Made by a program: the position numbers and the translations under genes
The notes under the pieces: model-generated
What the model was told of the DNA's origin: nothing
What the model saw: the letters and a program-made list of their open reading frames with translations, nothing else
Database searches by the model: none
Shown: one piece after another, positions 14,045 to 24,800 of the stretch
Position numbering within the stretch: position 1 is the first letter of the stretch
How the letters are laid out: each line of letters starts with the position of its first letter
Assembly: GCA_964563585.1 (NCBI GenBank)
Contig: CAZLXG010000022.1
Span: 1 to 33,703, forward strand
Direction: 5' to 3'
Length of the DNA: 33,703 bases
From: CAZLXG01 sp964563585
GTDB taxonomy: Bacteria; Bacteroidota; Bacteroidia; Flavobacteriales; Flavobacteriaceae

Positions 14045-16795
14045 ACATTTCAAAAACCGAGCCATACTTTTACAAAAATACATTTAAAAGCATTGCAGAC
14101 AAACAACTTTAAAATACTTTTTGCTCTAAGTTTTACAGTGTTTATTAACACGTTTAGCTTCGCTCAAGATATCCCCAAAAAACAGGATGGTATTAAACCT
14201 ACCGTTAAAGATAGTTTAGTTATAAATTCTGCGAAAATTCTTGATATAAAAAAACCTTCAGAAAAGGCTCAAGATTCAACTATAACAGATTCTATAAAAC
14301 CTAAAAAAGAGCTTTTAGAGAATATTGTAACTTATAAAGCAACCGACTATACTAAATTTAGCCAAAAAAAGCAACAGCTACATTTATATAATAATGCCGA
14401 AATAACTTATGGCGACATAAATATTAAAGCTGGTAGTATTATTATAAATTACAGCAAAAACACAGTGTATGCAAAAGGTATATTAGATTCTATTGAAGGC
14501 TACACACAAGCACCTATTTTCACTCAAGGTAGCAATATAGTAGAACCAGATTCTATTATTTTTAATACTAAAAGCGAAAAAGCACTTATTTATAATTCGA
14601 AAACCGAACAATCTGGTGGTACAATAATTTCTGAAATAACAAAAAAAGAGAACGATTCGGTTTATTTTATTCATAGAGGAAAATACACTACAGCAGAAAA
14701 TTTAGATGACCCTGAGTATTACATTTTATTAAGGAAAGGAAAAATAGTTCCTGGCAAAAAAATAGTTACAGGTTTGGCTAATCTTTTTATTTATAACGTA
14801 CCTACGCCTATTGGATTGCCTTTTGGTTTTTTTCCACAATCAGAAAAGCAAACTTCAGGAGTATTAATACCTAGTTTTGGTGAGCAAAACGACCGTGGTT
14901 ATTTTTTACAAAATGGGGGTTATTATTTTGCAATTAGCGATTATATAGATTTGGCTGTTTTAGGTGATTATTACACCAATGGTAGTTATGGTTTTCGTTT
15001 AGAAAATAATTATAAAAAACGCTATAAATTTGGAGGTAATTTTGGATTTCGCTACGAAAGTTTAATACATAGTGAACGTGGCTTTCCAGATTATTCAAAA
15101 TCTACGGTTTATAATTTACGTTGGTCGCATAGTCAAGATGGAAAAGCAAACCCAAGTTCTCGCTTTTCAGCATCGGTAAACTTAGGTAGTAGTACTTATT
15201 ACCAAAATTCAATTAATCAAGTTAATATAGGTAATAGATTAACTAACACATTATCATCATCAGTATCCTATTCAAAATCATTTCAAGGCGAACCTCAAGT
15301 AAATATTAGCCTTACCGCTACACATTCTCAAAATACAAAGACACAACAAATTAACATGACGCTTCCTACATTTCAAGGAAGTGTTGGAAGAATGTATCCT
15401 TTTGCTCCAAAAAATGGATCTAAAAAAGGAATTCTTCAAAATATAAATCTTCAATATAATGTTAGAGGCGAAAATAGAATTCAAACAACAGATTCACTTT
15501 TCTTTAAAAAGGAAATGTTTGATGATGCAAAAGCCGGGTTTCAACATAGTATTCCGATAAGTACCAATTTTAAACTATTTAAATATTTTAGCTTAAGTGC
15601 TTCTACAAAATTCAATGAAGTTTGGACTTTTAAAACTATAGAAAAATATTACGATCCTATAGAGAAACAAACAATTAGTGAAACTATTAATGGTTTTGAT
15701 TCTTTTAGAACCTATAATTTTAGCACCAGTTTAGGCACAACAATTTATGGGATGTTTAATTTTGAAAAAGAAGGGAAAGACCCAAAAATACAAGCAATCA
15801 GGCATGTTATACGTCCATCAATAAGTTATAATATAAATCCCGCTTTTGATAATTATTATGACTCTTATGAAGTTATAGACGCTAACGGAACTACGAAAGA
15901 AGAGTATTCACGTTTTGAAGAAGGAATTTTTGGAACACCAAATAAAAATTTCTCGAGTTCTATGGGCATTTCTATTGCTAATAATTTTGAAGCCAAAATA
16001 CGAGATAAAGACAGTACTGCTACCGAACCAAAAAAAATAAAACTACTTAATAGCCTAAATTTTTCAACGTCTTATAATTTTGCTGGCGATTCGTTACAAT
16101 GGAGTCCTGTTAGAATGAGTGGAGGCACTCAAATACTTGATAATAAATTAAGTATAAATTTTGGAGCGACTTTAGATCCATATGCATTAGATAACAACAA
16201 CCGAAGAATCGATAAATTTAATATTGATAATAACGGTAGCCTTTTTAGAATAACAAGTGCAAATATAACTATGAGCTATAGCTTATCAAGTAAAGACAAT
16301 GCTAACAAAAATAATAACAAGAGTGGTATTGAAGAAAACTTACGAGGCGGCGGTAGAGCTGATGATTTATTTGGTATATCACAAGATTTTTCAAATCAAA
16401 ATATAAATAATGAAGAAGAAAAAGAAGAAGAGGAAGAAGTCCCAAGTGATTTATATAACCACAAAATACCATGGAGTCTACGCTTAGCATATGCTGTGAA
16501 TTACGGAAATTCTAGGCGACAAAATGAAATATCATCACATTCATTAATGTTTTCTGGCGATATAGAATTATCACCAAAATGGTCAATTGGTGCTTCTTCT
16601 GGATACGATTTAAAAAACCATGGATTTACATCTACACAAATACGTTTTGAGCGCGATTTATTAAGTTGGCGTATGAATTTTAGTTGGACACCTTTTGGTG
16701 CTTATAAATCTTGGAATTTCTTTATCGGTATAAAATCTAGTATACTAAAAGACCTTAAATACGAAAAACGTAGGCAACGAGACCAGCGTCTATAA
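14042..16795 (+). CDS. lptD: LPS-assembly protein LptD-like outer-membrane protein
   Basis: A ~900-aa exported protein. After the signal peptide comes an OstA/LptA-like jellyroll segment (roughly residues 85-240, with YNNAEITYGDINIKAGSIII), followed by a large C-terminal beta-barrel with repeated aromatic strands. This is the Bacteroidota form of LptD, which inserts lipopolysaccharide into the outer leaflet. An acidic linker EEEKEEEEE lies near residue 790. There is no ATG: the frame opens at a TTG at 14042, but this TTG overlaps a promoter-like -7 box. The TTG at 14093 gives MQTNNFKILFALSF...FAQ, a compact signal peptide, and is the likelier start. Divergent from the amidase and followed 30 nt later by ridA. 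Confidence 0.85.
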   Translation: MTFQKPSHTFTKIHLKALQTNNFKILFALSFTVFINTFSFAQDIPKKQDGIKPTVKDSLVINSAKILDIKKPSEKAQDSTITDSIKPKKELLENIVTYKATDYTKFSQKKQQLHLYNNAEITYGDINIKAGSIIINYSKNTVYAKGILDSIEGYTQAPIFTQGSNIVEPDSIIFNTKSEKALIYNSKTEQSGGTIISEITKKENDSVYFIHRGKYTTAENLDDPEYYILLRKGKIVPGKKIVTGLANLFIYNVPTPIGLPFGFFPQSEKQTSGVLIPSFGEQNDRGYFLQNGGYYFAISDYIDLAVLGDYYTNGSYGFRLENNYKKRYKFGGNFGFRYESLIHSERGFPDYSKSTVYNLRWSHSQDGKANPSSRFSASVNLGSSTYYQNSINQVNIGNRLTNTLSSSVSYSKSFQGEPQVNISLTATHSQNTKTQQINMTLPTFQGSVGRMYPFAPKNGSKKGILQNINLQYNVRGENRIQTTDSLFFKKEMFDDAKAGFQHSIPISTNFKLFKYFSLSASTKFNEVWTFKTIEKYYDPIEKQTISETINGFDSFRTYNFSTSLGTTIYGMFNFEKEGKDPKIQAIRHVIRPSISYNINPAFDNYYDSYEVIDANGTTKEEYSRFEEGIFGTPNKNFSSSMGISIANNFEAKIRDKDSTATEPKKIKLLNSLNFSTSYNFAGDSLQWSPVRMSGGTQILDNKLSINFGATLDPYALDNNNRRIDKFNIDNNGSLFRITSANITMSYSLSSKDNANKNNNKSGIEENLRGGGRADDLFGISQDFSNQNINNEEEKEEEEEVPSDLYNHKIPWSLRLAYAVNYGNSRRQNEISSHSLMFSGDIELSPKWSIGASSGYDLKNHGFTSTQIRFERDLLSWRMNFSWTPFGAYKSWNFFIGIKSSILKDLKYEKRRQRDQRL

Positions 16796-16825
16796 ATTTC
16801 TTTTAATAAGAACAAAAAATATTTA

Positions 16826-17206
16826 ATGAAAAAAATTATTACAACATCTCATGCTCCTGCTCCACTTGGACCTTACAATCAAGCTGTTTTAAGTGGAAAT
16901 ATACTTTATACTTCTGGACAAATAGCAATAAACCCAAAAACTGGAGAATTTGTTTTAGATGATATAAAAACTGAAACTAAACAGGTTATGGAAAATATGA
17001 AAGCTGTTTTAAAAGCTGCAAATATGACTTTTGAAAATGTCATTAAAACTTCTATTTTTATTAGCGATATGGATAATTTTACCCAAATAAATGAAGTATA
17101 TGGAAGTTATTTTGATGATGCTATTGCACCAGCTCGTGAAACAGTAGAAGTTGCTAGATTACCTAAAGATGTTAATGTTGAAATTAGTATGATTGCTTCT
17201 GTATAA
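16826..17206 (+). CDS. ridA: RidA family enamine/imine deaminase
   Basis: A 126-aa cytosolic protein, the standard RidA length. It hydrolyses reactive 2-aminoacrylate and related enamines produced by PLP enzymes such as threonine dehydratase. Family marks include APAPLGPYNQAV at 10-21, YTSGQIAINPKTGE, the ligand arginine in APARETVEVARLP (near 105) and VEISMIA at the end. It begins 30 nt after lptD and ends 8 nt from the convergent histidine kinase gene. The link to lptD is probably only positional. Confidence 0.94.
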   Translation: MKKIITTSHAPAPLGPYNQAVLSGNILYTSGQIAINPKTGEFVLDDIKTETKQVMENMKAVLKAANMTFENVIKTSIFISDMDNFTQINEVYGSYFDDAIAPARETVEVARLPKDVNVEISMIASV

Positions 17207-17214
17207 ATTAGAAC

Positions 17215-18636
17215 TTAATCTATAACATGCTCATCAATTGATGCATATTTAAGTAGTAACTCTTTTAATTTTGTAACCTCGATTGGTTTTGCTAAAAAAT
17301 CATCAATTCCAGCTAATTTTGCATTGGCAATATCTTCTTTATAAGCACTTGCAGACACTGCTATAACTGGTGTTTTATGCTCTGAATACTTCTTAGTTCT
17401 TCTAATTTTTTTTGTTGCTTCGTATCCATCCATATCTGGCATATAAATATCCATAAATACCATATCGAAATCAAGAATTTTATACAACTCCACAGCCTCC
17501 AAACCATTTTTCGCAAAAGTACAATCTGCTCCTTGTTGCTCTAATAGGAATTTAATAACTTTTTGATTCATTCTATTATCCTCTGCAACAAGCACATTAA
17601 ATTTATTTAATATTATTGGGTGAAGTTTTGCTTTTTCACTTTCAATATTTAATGTCTTTTTTAGTTGTAAACTGAAATAAAATGTAGTGCCTTCATTTTC
17701 TTTACTTTCAATTTTTAGCTCACCACCCATTAATTTTACTAATTGCCTTGAAATTGAAAGACCAATGCCTCCTCCTCTATAATCCCTTAATGTTGAAATA
17801 TCTAATTTATCAGAAGTATCAAAAACTCTTTTCACATCATAGGATCGCATACCAACACCTGTATCTTTAATATAAAAAGTGACAATTTGGTCGTCATCAA
17901 TACTTACCTTTTGATCAACAATTATGGTTATTTTTCCAGTATTTGTAAACTTAATGGCATTATTAATTAAATTAATTAAGACTTGTTGAATTCGAGCTGC
18001 ATCAGCCAAAACATAAAATTTCTGTTTTCCTTTTGATAAAAATTCAAATTCAAATTCTAAATCTTTATCCCATGCCTGATATTCGAAAATTTTAAAAAGC
18101 TTAAATAAAGTAGGCTCTAAATTTGTTGCCGCTATATTTAACTCTACATCTTCATTATCAGCTTTTGTATTATCTAGAATCATATTTACAAGTTGCAACA
18201 AATGCTCTGAAGAATATTCCGCAATCTCTACTTGTGCTTTTTGGTCGTCATCTAAATTAGTTTGATTTAGCATGTTTAACATACCTATTACTGTATTTAG
18301 TGGCGTACGAATTTCATGACTCATATTTGCCATATAAATCGTTTTGTAATCAGCATTATCAATAGACTCATCTAATTCCTGCCTTAATTCTTTTATTTTT
18401 TTATTTAAACTTTCTATTTCTAAATCATCTACAAGTCGATTCTTTAAAAAATATAGCGAAATAAAAGCCAAAAGAACAATAAGAGTTGATAGTAATAGTG
18501 CTGTGTGTTTTAAGTCGATTGTAGTTTCTATATAATCAAACCCTATTATAAAAAACGCTATTACAGCAACTACGGCAAAAAGCGTTAAAATTATTTTTAC
18601 GTTAAAGGATTTGAATTTTTGCTGAAGATTTGGCAT
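17215..18636 (-). CDS. Hybrid sensor histidine kinase/response regulator without a sensor domain
   Basis: A 473-aa inner-membrane signalling protein. Two membrane helices (about 13-34 and 45-64) with almost no periplasmic loop lead into a short coiled coil (65-98). Next come HisKA with the phospho-acceptor H107 in MANMSHEIRTPLN, a HATPase domain (N-box NLINNAIKF at 222-230, DTGVGM at 258-263, GGGIGLSIS from 288) and a receiver domain with E352/D353 and phospho-acceptor D396 in VFMDIYMPDMDG, ending with FLAKPI. There is no recognisable PAS, GAF or periplasmic sensor, and no partner regulator or Hpt gene nearby, so its signal may come from the membrane or a partner protein. It converges with ridA and has a hairpin in its leader (18645-18690). 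Confidence 0.92.
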   Translation of the reverse strand: MPNLQQKFKSFNVKIILTLFAVVAVIAFFIIGFDYIETTIDLKHTALLLSTLIVLLAFISLYFLKNRLVDDLEIESLNKKIKELRQELDESIDNADYKTIYMANMSHEIRTPLNTVIGMLNMLNQTNLDDDQKAQVEIAEYSSEHLLQLVNMILDNTKADNEDVELNIAATNLEPTLFKLFKIFEYQAWDKDLEFEFEFLSKGKQKFYVLADAARIQQVLINLINNAIKFTNTGKITIIVDQKVSIDDDQIVTFYIKDTGVGMRSYDVKRVFDTSDKLDISTLRDYRGGGIGLSISRQLVKLMGGELKIESKENEGTTFYFSLQLKKTLNIESEKAKLHPIILNKFNVLVAEDNRMNQKVIKFLLEQQGADCTFAKNGLEAVELYKILDFDMVFMDIYMPDMDGYEATKKIRRTKKYSEHKTPVIAVSASAYKEDIANAKLAGIDDFLAKPIEVTKLKELLLKYASIDEHVID

Positions 18637-18644
18637 TAAAAGTT

Positions 18645-18690
18645 GCTTAAGATACTTATTTATAAAGATATTAAATAATAAGTATTAAGC
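18645..18690 (-). promoter_or_regulatory. Stem-loop in the leader of the hybrid kinase gene
   Basis: GCTTAAGATACTTATT (18645-18660) pairs with AATAAGTATTAAGC (18677-18690), 14 pairs with a 2-nt bulge, around a 16-nt loop. It ends 8 nt upstream of the ATG, where it could affect ribosome access or mark an operator. Confidence 0.35.
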
Positions 18691-18765
18691 ATACTTAGAT
18701 ATGATAAATTTCTCTAGATTTTTAAATAATGAAAGAACAAATAGATTTAAAAGAAGAGGAATTAG

Positions 18766-19626
18766 CTAGTTACTATTAGTATGAAATAACACTAAACCTT
18801 CAATTGGTCTACGCTCAAAATTGCCAACTGTAAAACCCATTTCATTTGCAATTTCTTTAATTTCATTTTGCGAGAAATATGCTATAGACCCTGCAAAATG
18901 AACTGGAACCGTTTTAAGCTCTTCTTTATATTGCATTATCATAGTTGTTGCAAATAACTTTATTCCTTTTTTTATAAGGTTTATAGTGTACTCAGAATCT
19001 TTATGTAAAAACATGAATTCTGCGAAATTTGCTAAATACGCATTAGGGTTTGGTTTTTTGTATAAGTTGTACTTTACGTAGTCGTTCTCTACATTAAATT
19101 TACTAGCAAAAGCAATTTTAATGTTTTCTGGCATATGATTAAAATAGTAATCTCTTAATAATTGACGTCCGTAATAATTACCAGAAGCATCATCCATAAC
19201 TGAATATCCTAAAGAGTTTACTCGTTGGTGTAGATTTTCACCATCAAAATAACTACAGTTAGAACCTGTTCCCATAATACAAACTACTGCAGCTTCTTTA
19301 TTATGGTTAATTGTAGCATAAACTGCTGCCATGGTATCTTCATGTACTTCTACAGCTGCATTCTTAAACACATCTTCTAAAACACTTCTTAAAAGAGCTT
19401 TTGGTCTTTCTGTACCGCAACCTGCACCATAAAAATAAACATTAGTTACAGTTTCTCTATTGGCTTTTAATTCCTTATTTTTTTTAATTATTTTCTTAAG
19501 CTTCTTTTCTGATAATATTGCTGGATTTAAACCTTTAGTTCGCATTTTTTCCAACAACTGATTTCCATCTTTATCTACTGCAATCCAATCACATTTTGTA
19601 GAACCACTATCAACAATTAAAATCAT
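18766..19626 (-). CDS. BadF/BadG-type ATPase, N-acetylglucosamine/N-acetylmuramate kinase-like
   Basis: A 286-aa ASKHA-fold kinase. The N-terminus ILIVDSGSTKCDWIAVD is the phosphate-1 loop, GAGCGTERP follows near residue 69, and CIMGTGSNCSYFDG (about 117-130) is the phosphate-2/sugar-loop region. Relatives in Bacteroidota are annotated as GlcNAc kinases and in other phyla as MurNAc/GlcNAc kinases for cell-wall sugar recovery. That role would fit with the GH3 and amidase genes in the same window, but the substrate is inferred. It lies downstream of pfkA-gapA, separated by a strong hairpin (19646-19677), so it may be expressed by read-through or from its own promoter. Confidence 0.85.
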   Translation of the reverse strand: MILIVDSGSTKCDWIAVDKDGNQLLEKMRTKGLNPAILSEKKLKKIIKKNKELKANRETVTNVYFYGAGCGTERPKALLRSVLEDVFKNAAVEVHEDTMAAVYATINHNKEAAVVCIMGTGSNCSYFDGENLHQRVNSLGYSVMDDASGNYYGRQLLRDYYFNHMPENIKIAFASKFNVENDYVKYNLYKKPNPNAYLANFAEFMFLHKDSEYTINLIKKGIKLFATTMIMQYKEELKTVPVHFAGSIAYFSQNEIKEIANEMGFTVGNFERRPIEGLVLFHTNSN

Positions 19627-19645
19627 AAATTTTTATATTAAAAAC

Positions 19646-19677
19646 CCACAGAACAATTATGTATAACAGTTCTGTGG
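19646..19677 (-). terminator. Intrinsic terminator after gapA
   Basis: On the minus strand CCACAGAAC, a 14-nt loop and GTTCTGTGG form a perfect 9-bp stem followed by GTTTTTAAT. It lies between gapA and the BadF-type kinase and is the strongest terminator-like structure in the window. It may attenuate rather than fully stop transcription into the kinase. Confidence 0.7.
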
Positions 19678-19690
19678 ATAATATTAATAA

Positions 19691-20695
19691 TTATATTGAA
19701 CCGATATATTGTGCCAAATCAACTAATTTAGTTGAATAACCATATTCGTTATCGTACCAAGACACCAATTTAACAAAGTTATCATTCAAAGCCATACTTG
19801 CGTTAGCATCAAATGTACTTGTTTTAGGTTCTGATACAAAATCTTGAGATACAACACCTTCTTCAGTATATCCTAAAACACCCTTTAATTCATTTTCAGA
19901 AGCATCTTTTAAAGCTGCTTTCACTTCATCCCAGCTAGCGCTTTTTTCTAAACGACACGTTAAATCTACTACAGATACATCAACAGTAGGAACTCTAAAA
20001 GCCATACCTGTTAATTTCCCGTTTAATTCTGGAATTACTTTTCCTACTGCTTTTGCAGCTCCTGTTGAAGCTGGTACAATATTATTTAATGAAGATCTTC
20101 CTAATCTGTAATCTTTTCTTGAAGGACCATCAACAGTAAATTGTGTTGCAGTTGCAGCATGAACAGTTGTCATTAAACCTTCTACAATTCCAAATTTATC
20201 ATTTATAACTTTAGCTAAAGGTGCTAAACAGTTTGTTGTACATGATGCATTTGAAACAATAGTATGTTCTGCTGTAATTTCTTTATGATTTACTCCCATT
20301 ACAAACATTGGTGCGTCTACTGATGGTGCAGAAATAGCTACTTTTTTAGCTCCTGCTGTAATGTGTTTTTGTGCACCTTCTAAAGATGTAAAAATACCTG
20401 TACAATCTAAAATAACATCTGCTCCAACAGCATCCCATTTTAAATCTTCTGGGTTACGCTCTGCAGTAATTCTAATTTCATTACCGTTTACAACTAAGTT
20501 ACCGTTATTTGTGCTAATAGTACCATCAAATTTTCCGTGAACAGAGTCATACTTTAATAAATAAGCTAAATGCTCTACATCTAATAAATCATTAATTCCT
20601 ACTACTTCAATATCATTTGATCTAGAAACTGCTACTCTAAAAGCAATTCTACCTATTCTACCAAATCCATTAATTCCAATTTTTAATTTTGACAT
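19691..20695 (-). CDS. gapA: Type I glyceraldehyde-3-phosphate dehydrogenase
   Basis: A 334-aa glycolytic enzyme that oxidises glyceraldehyde-3-phosphate with NAD and phosphate to 1,3-bisphosphoglycerate. The NAD fold begins LKIGINGFGRIGRIAFR (4-20), the catalytic cysteine is C152 in SNASCTTNCLAPL, and the phosphate-binding and C-terminal signatures VDGPSRKDYRLGR and SWYDNEYGYSTK are present. The length is normal. It follows pfkA by 17 nt, forming a small glycolysis operon, and is followed by a strong terminator. Confidence 0.97.
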   Translation of the reverse strand: MSKLKIGINGFGRIGRIAFRVAVSRSNDIEVVGINDLLDVEHLAYLLKYDSVHGKFDGTISTNNGNLVVNGNEIRITAERNPEDLKWDAVGADVILDCTGIFTSLEGAQKHITAGAKKVAISAPSVDAPMFVMGVNHKEITAEHTIVSNASCTTNCLAPLAKVINDKFGIVEGLMTTVHAATATQFTVDGPSRKDYRLGRSSLNNIVPASTGAAKAVGKVIPELNGKLTGMAFRVPTVDVSVVDLTCRLEKSASWDEVKAALKDASENELKGVLGYTEEGVVSQDFVSEPKTSTFDANASMALNDNFVKLVSWYDNEYGYSTKLVDLAQYIGSI

Positions 20696-20712
20696 ATTCT
20701 TGTTTATAAATG

Positions 20713-21699
20713 TTAAGTGCTCATGATATCTGACACGCGCAATAATTCTAAATTTATTTTTGATTTTCCTTTAATAGCTTTTTCTAATGGTGTTAGTTCC
20801 ATTTTATTGTTAAGCAGACCAACCATATAGTTTGTTTTTCCTTCTAATAAAGATTCTACAGCTTTCACTCCCATTCTACTTGCTAAAACTCTATCGAAAC
20901 ATGATGGTGAACCACCACGTTGCATGTGCCCAAGTACAGAAACTCGAACATCATAGTCTTCCATATTTTCATCAACATAGTCTTTAAGCTCAAAGATATT
21001 TTTTCCGATTTTATCACCTTCAGCAACAACTACAATACTTGATGTTTTACCTGATTTTCTGCTTTTATTTAAAGATTCTACAAGCCTATCTATACCTAAA
21101 TCTTCTTCAGGAATTAAAATTTCTTCTGCACCACCTGCTATACCAACATTTAATGCAATATGGCCTACATCACGTCCCATAACTTCAATAAAAAATAATC
21201 GATTATGTGAACTTGCTGTATCTCTAATTTTGTCAATAGCATCAACAACCGTATTCAAAGCTGTATCAAAACCTAGTGTATGCGTAGTGCCAAAAATATC
21301 ATTATCAATTGTTCCTGGAATTCCTATAACTGGAAAATCAAATTCTTCATTAAAAATCATAGCACCTGTAAATGTTCCATCTCCACCAACTACTACAAGT
21401 GCATCTACATTTACTTCTCTTAGTTTATTATATGCATTTTGTCGCCCCACTTTAGTTCTAAACTCTTTAGATCGAGCCGATTTTAAAATAGTGCCACCTT
21501 TATTAATAATACCTCTTACACTACGTGCATCCATGTGCTTAAAATCACCTTCCATTAAACCTTCATAACCACGGTAAACCCCTACACATTCTATTTTGTA
21601 ATACGCACATGTTCTTACTACTGATCGAATAGCAGCATTCATTCCTGGAGCATCTCCTCCAGAAGTTAAAACACCTATTTTCTTTATTGACTTTGGCAT
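20713..21699 (-). CDS. pfkA: ATP-dependent 6-phosphofructokinase
   Basis: A 328-aa phosphofructokinase that commits fructose-6-phosphate to glycolysis. Visible motifs are the ATP site LTSGGDAPGMNAAIR (11-25), GGDGTF (105-110), the catalytic PGTIDND (128-134, with Asp132), the substrate loop VMGRDVGH and the C-terminal LGHMQRGGSPS. GGDGT rather than GGDDT favours ATP over pyrophosphate as phosphate donor. It heads an operon with gapA, 17 nt downstream. It lies 152 nt past the tamB stop on the same strand. Confidence 0.97.
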   Translation of the reverse strand: MPKSIKKIGVLTSGGDAPGMNAAIRSVVRTCAYYKIECVGVYRGYEGLMEGDFKHMDARSVRGIINKGGTILKSARSKEFRTKVGRQNAYNKLREVNVDALVVVGGDGTFTGAMIFNEEFDFPVIGIPGTIDNDIFGTTHTLGFDTALNTVVDAIDKIRDTASSHNRLFFIEVMGRDVGHIALNVGIAGGAEEILIPEEDLGIDRLVESLNKSRKSGKTSSIVVVAEGDKIGKNIFELKDYVDENMEDYDVRVSVLGHMQRGGSPSCFDRVLASRMGVKAVESLLEGKTNYMVGLLNNKMELTPLEKAIKGKSKINLELLRVSDIMST

Positions 21700-21851
21700 T
21701 AATTATAAAATTATTAAGTAAAACTACTAAAGAAAAACTATAAAACAGTCCCATTTATAGTATTTTCTATGACTTATTAAACTACAACGTTTTAGTTTAA
21801 TGGTAAAAACTACTTTAAAATAAAGTTGATGATAAATTGCTTGAAAAAAGA

Positions 21852-24800
21852 TTACTTTTCTTTTTTAGAAGATGTTTTATGAGTGATAAAATCTGGCAAT
21901 GCATTTTCGTTTTCTTTGCCACTTTCTTCTTCTGGTGTTTCTTTTTGTTTTTTAGATTTTCTCAAAAAATTATGCAACAGCTCTTTAAATGTATCAAAGT
22001 CTACACTATAAGAAATACCAACACCTTGTGTATACCCAATTTCTTCACCAAAATTTCTTATACTATTTTCTCTATTAAAAACTTTGGCTGTTAGAGTACC
22101 CTCTTCATTTAATAAAAAATTTATTTCTACATCGCCAGCAATAACTGTTTCGCTAGCTCCACCAATTGGCACAGCCACTTTACCATTAATATAAACACCA
22201 TTAGTTATTTGCGTTTTTAGACTTAAACCAAATCTATCGTCTGTTTGATAATCTGGTCTATTATCTCCCATTTCTATATTAACTCCAAAATCAAATTTAC
22301 CATCTCCATTTGAAAAAAGACTATTAACAATACCATTAAGCCTTTCTGCTATTGTACCAGCAAAATTAAGCTCGTTTAAACCTCTAGAAAAAGAACCTGT
22401 AGAAATTAAATATAAAGCTTGATTTTGCTTATCGTCATCTGATTCTAATCGATATTGAAGCTCAGATTTTATAGTAGAACTTACGTTAGGGAATTCAAAA
22501 TCGAAACTAGGGTCTGGATGCTCTAAATCTCCTGTTAAACTAATATTTAACTCCACTGGAATACTTCTATTTATTGGGTTGTCTAATAATGGTGATGGAT
22601 TTGCTTGTGTTTTATAAGTTGCTAACATATTTAATTGTGCTTTTAAAGGATCGCCATCCCAAGCAATTGTACCACCAGGTTGAACGATAAATTCTTTCTG
22701 AATAACACCTCCAAAAGCAAAATTATAAACACCTTCAAACACCGCAAAATCTCCCCACATATTAAATTTTCCGTTGGTGTTAATTCTTACTAAAATCCCA
22801 CCTCGACCACGACCTTTTAAAGAATGCCCAGAGTTTTTATCAATAATAATTTCTACTTCTGCATCTTCGGTTAAATCTAAATCAAAGTCTAACTCAAGAC
22901 CTTTTATTGCATTAAATGCATAGTCAAGACCCTGTTTTCGTGCTTCTTTTTCTTCTTTTGTAACAAAATGTATATATGAGTTATCTCCAAAAGACTCTGT
23001 ATCACTTAATGGAATTTTAAAAACGGTGCCTGCTTTTGTTTCACCAACAACATTTATAACTAATTCCTCTGTTGGTCCTTTGACACTTGCTGTACCACCA
23101 ATAAAACCTGTACCATAATACAAAGCGTCTTCGGTTTCTTTTGTGTTTAACACTAATAATCTATTAGTATCTACATTTAAGTCTAAACTCCATTTTGAAA
23201 GATTAACATGACTTAATGAACCATTTAATTGTCCTACAGAATTAAATTTAGTATCGATTAATTGAATTTTATTAAATACAAAACTTTGGTTTTTTAAAGT
23301 AACCGAAGCATTGTTACTAAATTTATAATCTACATTTAAGTATGGAACACCAAAACCAGAATTGTTTAAAATTAAATCTCCGTTAATGTCTGGATGATTA
23401 AGACTTCCAATAATATTTGCTTTACCATCAACTTCTCCTCTTATATTTGATAAAACGCCAGCTAATAGCGGATTTAATGGCTTTAAATTAAATTTATCAA
23501 ACTCAAGATTCACATCAATTCTTGATTTTTCACCAACTACATTTATATTTCCAATAGCGCTAAACGACTTAGAAATATCATTTTTAATTGTGGCATTTAC
23601 ATTATAATTAGTAAGTGTTTCGTTACCCGTTATAGTTGCATTAAAACTACCTAACGGAAAATTATTCACTTTAAAATTGTCTATAACAATTGTTGAATTT
23701 GGCAAATAGCTTCCGTTTTCCTGAAGAATATCTAACTTCCCATTTACATTTCCTGCTAATAATAAACGATCAACATGTGGTGTGATTTTAGCTAAATCTA
23801 CATTTTTAAAATTCAACTTTAAATCTTTTTCAGTAGAGTCTTTTATAAAACCAGAAAGCGAAATTTCTTCCCTATTATGATTTATTTTAAACTTATCTAT
23901 ATTAAACGTATTTAAATCCTTATTAAAAGAAATTTTATTAAATCGATTTTTATCTTCGTTAATAAACCACTTGTTTCCTTTAATAGTAACATCGGACTTT
24001 TTAAACCCAATAACCGATTCGTTTTCTTCATTAATAGTATGATAAAAACTTAAATTGAAATTATCATTATTCTGTTTTCCTCCAATAAATTCAGAACGCA
24101 TAAATAACGTATCGTTAACCGTTACATTAATTAGGCTAAACTTTGATACATTATAATGTTTTGTATTCACGCTATCTATTTCTACGTAGGTGTTAAAAAG
24201 CGGGTTGTTATTATCTACTTGCAACTCAATATTACTAGCAAAATAGTCTAATAATTTAATTTGTGGTGATTTAAATGTGAGCCTAAATTCTTTTTCATCA
24301 CTTTCAACTCTTCCTCGTACATACGTGTTTTTACCTATTTCAATTTCTGGATAAAACACTTCAACTATCTTATTATAAATCTTAAAATTAAAATCTATGT
24401 CTTGATTTGTTTCAACTTCGTGTGGAATATAATTTGTATAGATATGACCTAATGAATTTTCAAATAACTTACCCAAATCATTAAAACGAAAGTGACCTTT
24501 AAGACTGCCTTCAATAATATCTGGAGAATTTATTTCTATAAAACGCATATCATCATCGAATCTTGATGACACAGCAAATTCTTTAAAATAGTAATCGTTG
24601 TTTTGATTTTTATATGATGTGTTTGTGAATTTCACTTGTCCATAAGCATCATCAATATTACTCGCATTCATGTTCATTTTCACACGACTCTTAAAAACTG
24701 AAACACTATCTTTTTTAACAAAATTCAACGCTTTTAAATTGGCATATGCCACATTTGCATTAAAATCATACTTATTTACAGCTTCAGAAAAATCAATTAG

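Noticed and set aside
18729..18779. A 16-codon plus-strand frame (starting MKEQIDLKEEELASYY) in front of the hybrid kinase
   Set aside because: It is very short, on the opposite strand, and overlaps the end of the BadF-type kinase gene; no ribosome site or known small protein supports it.
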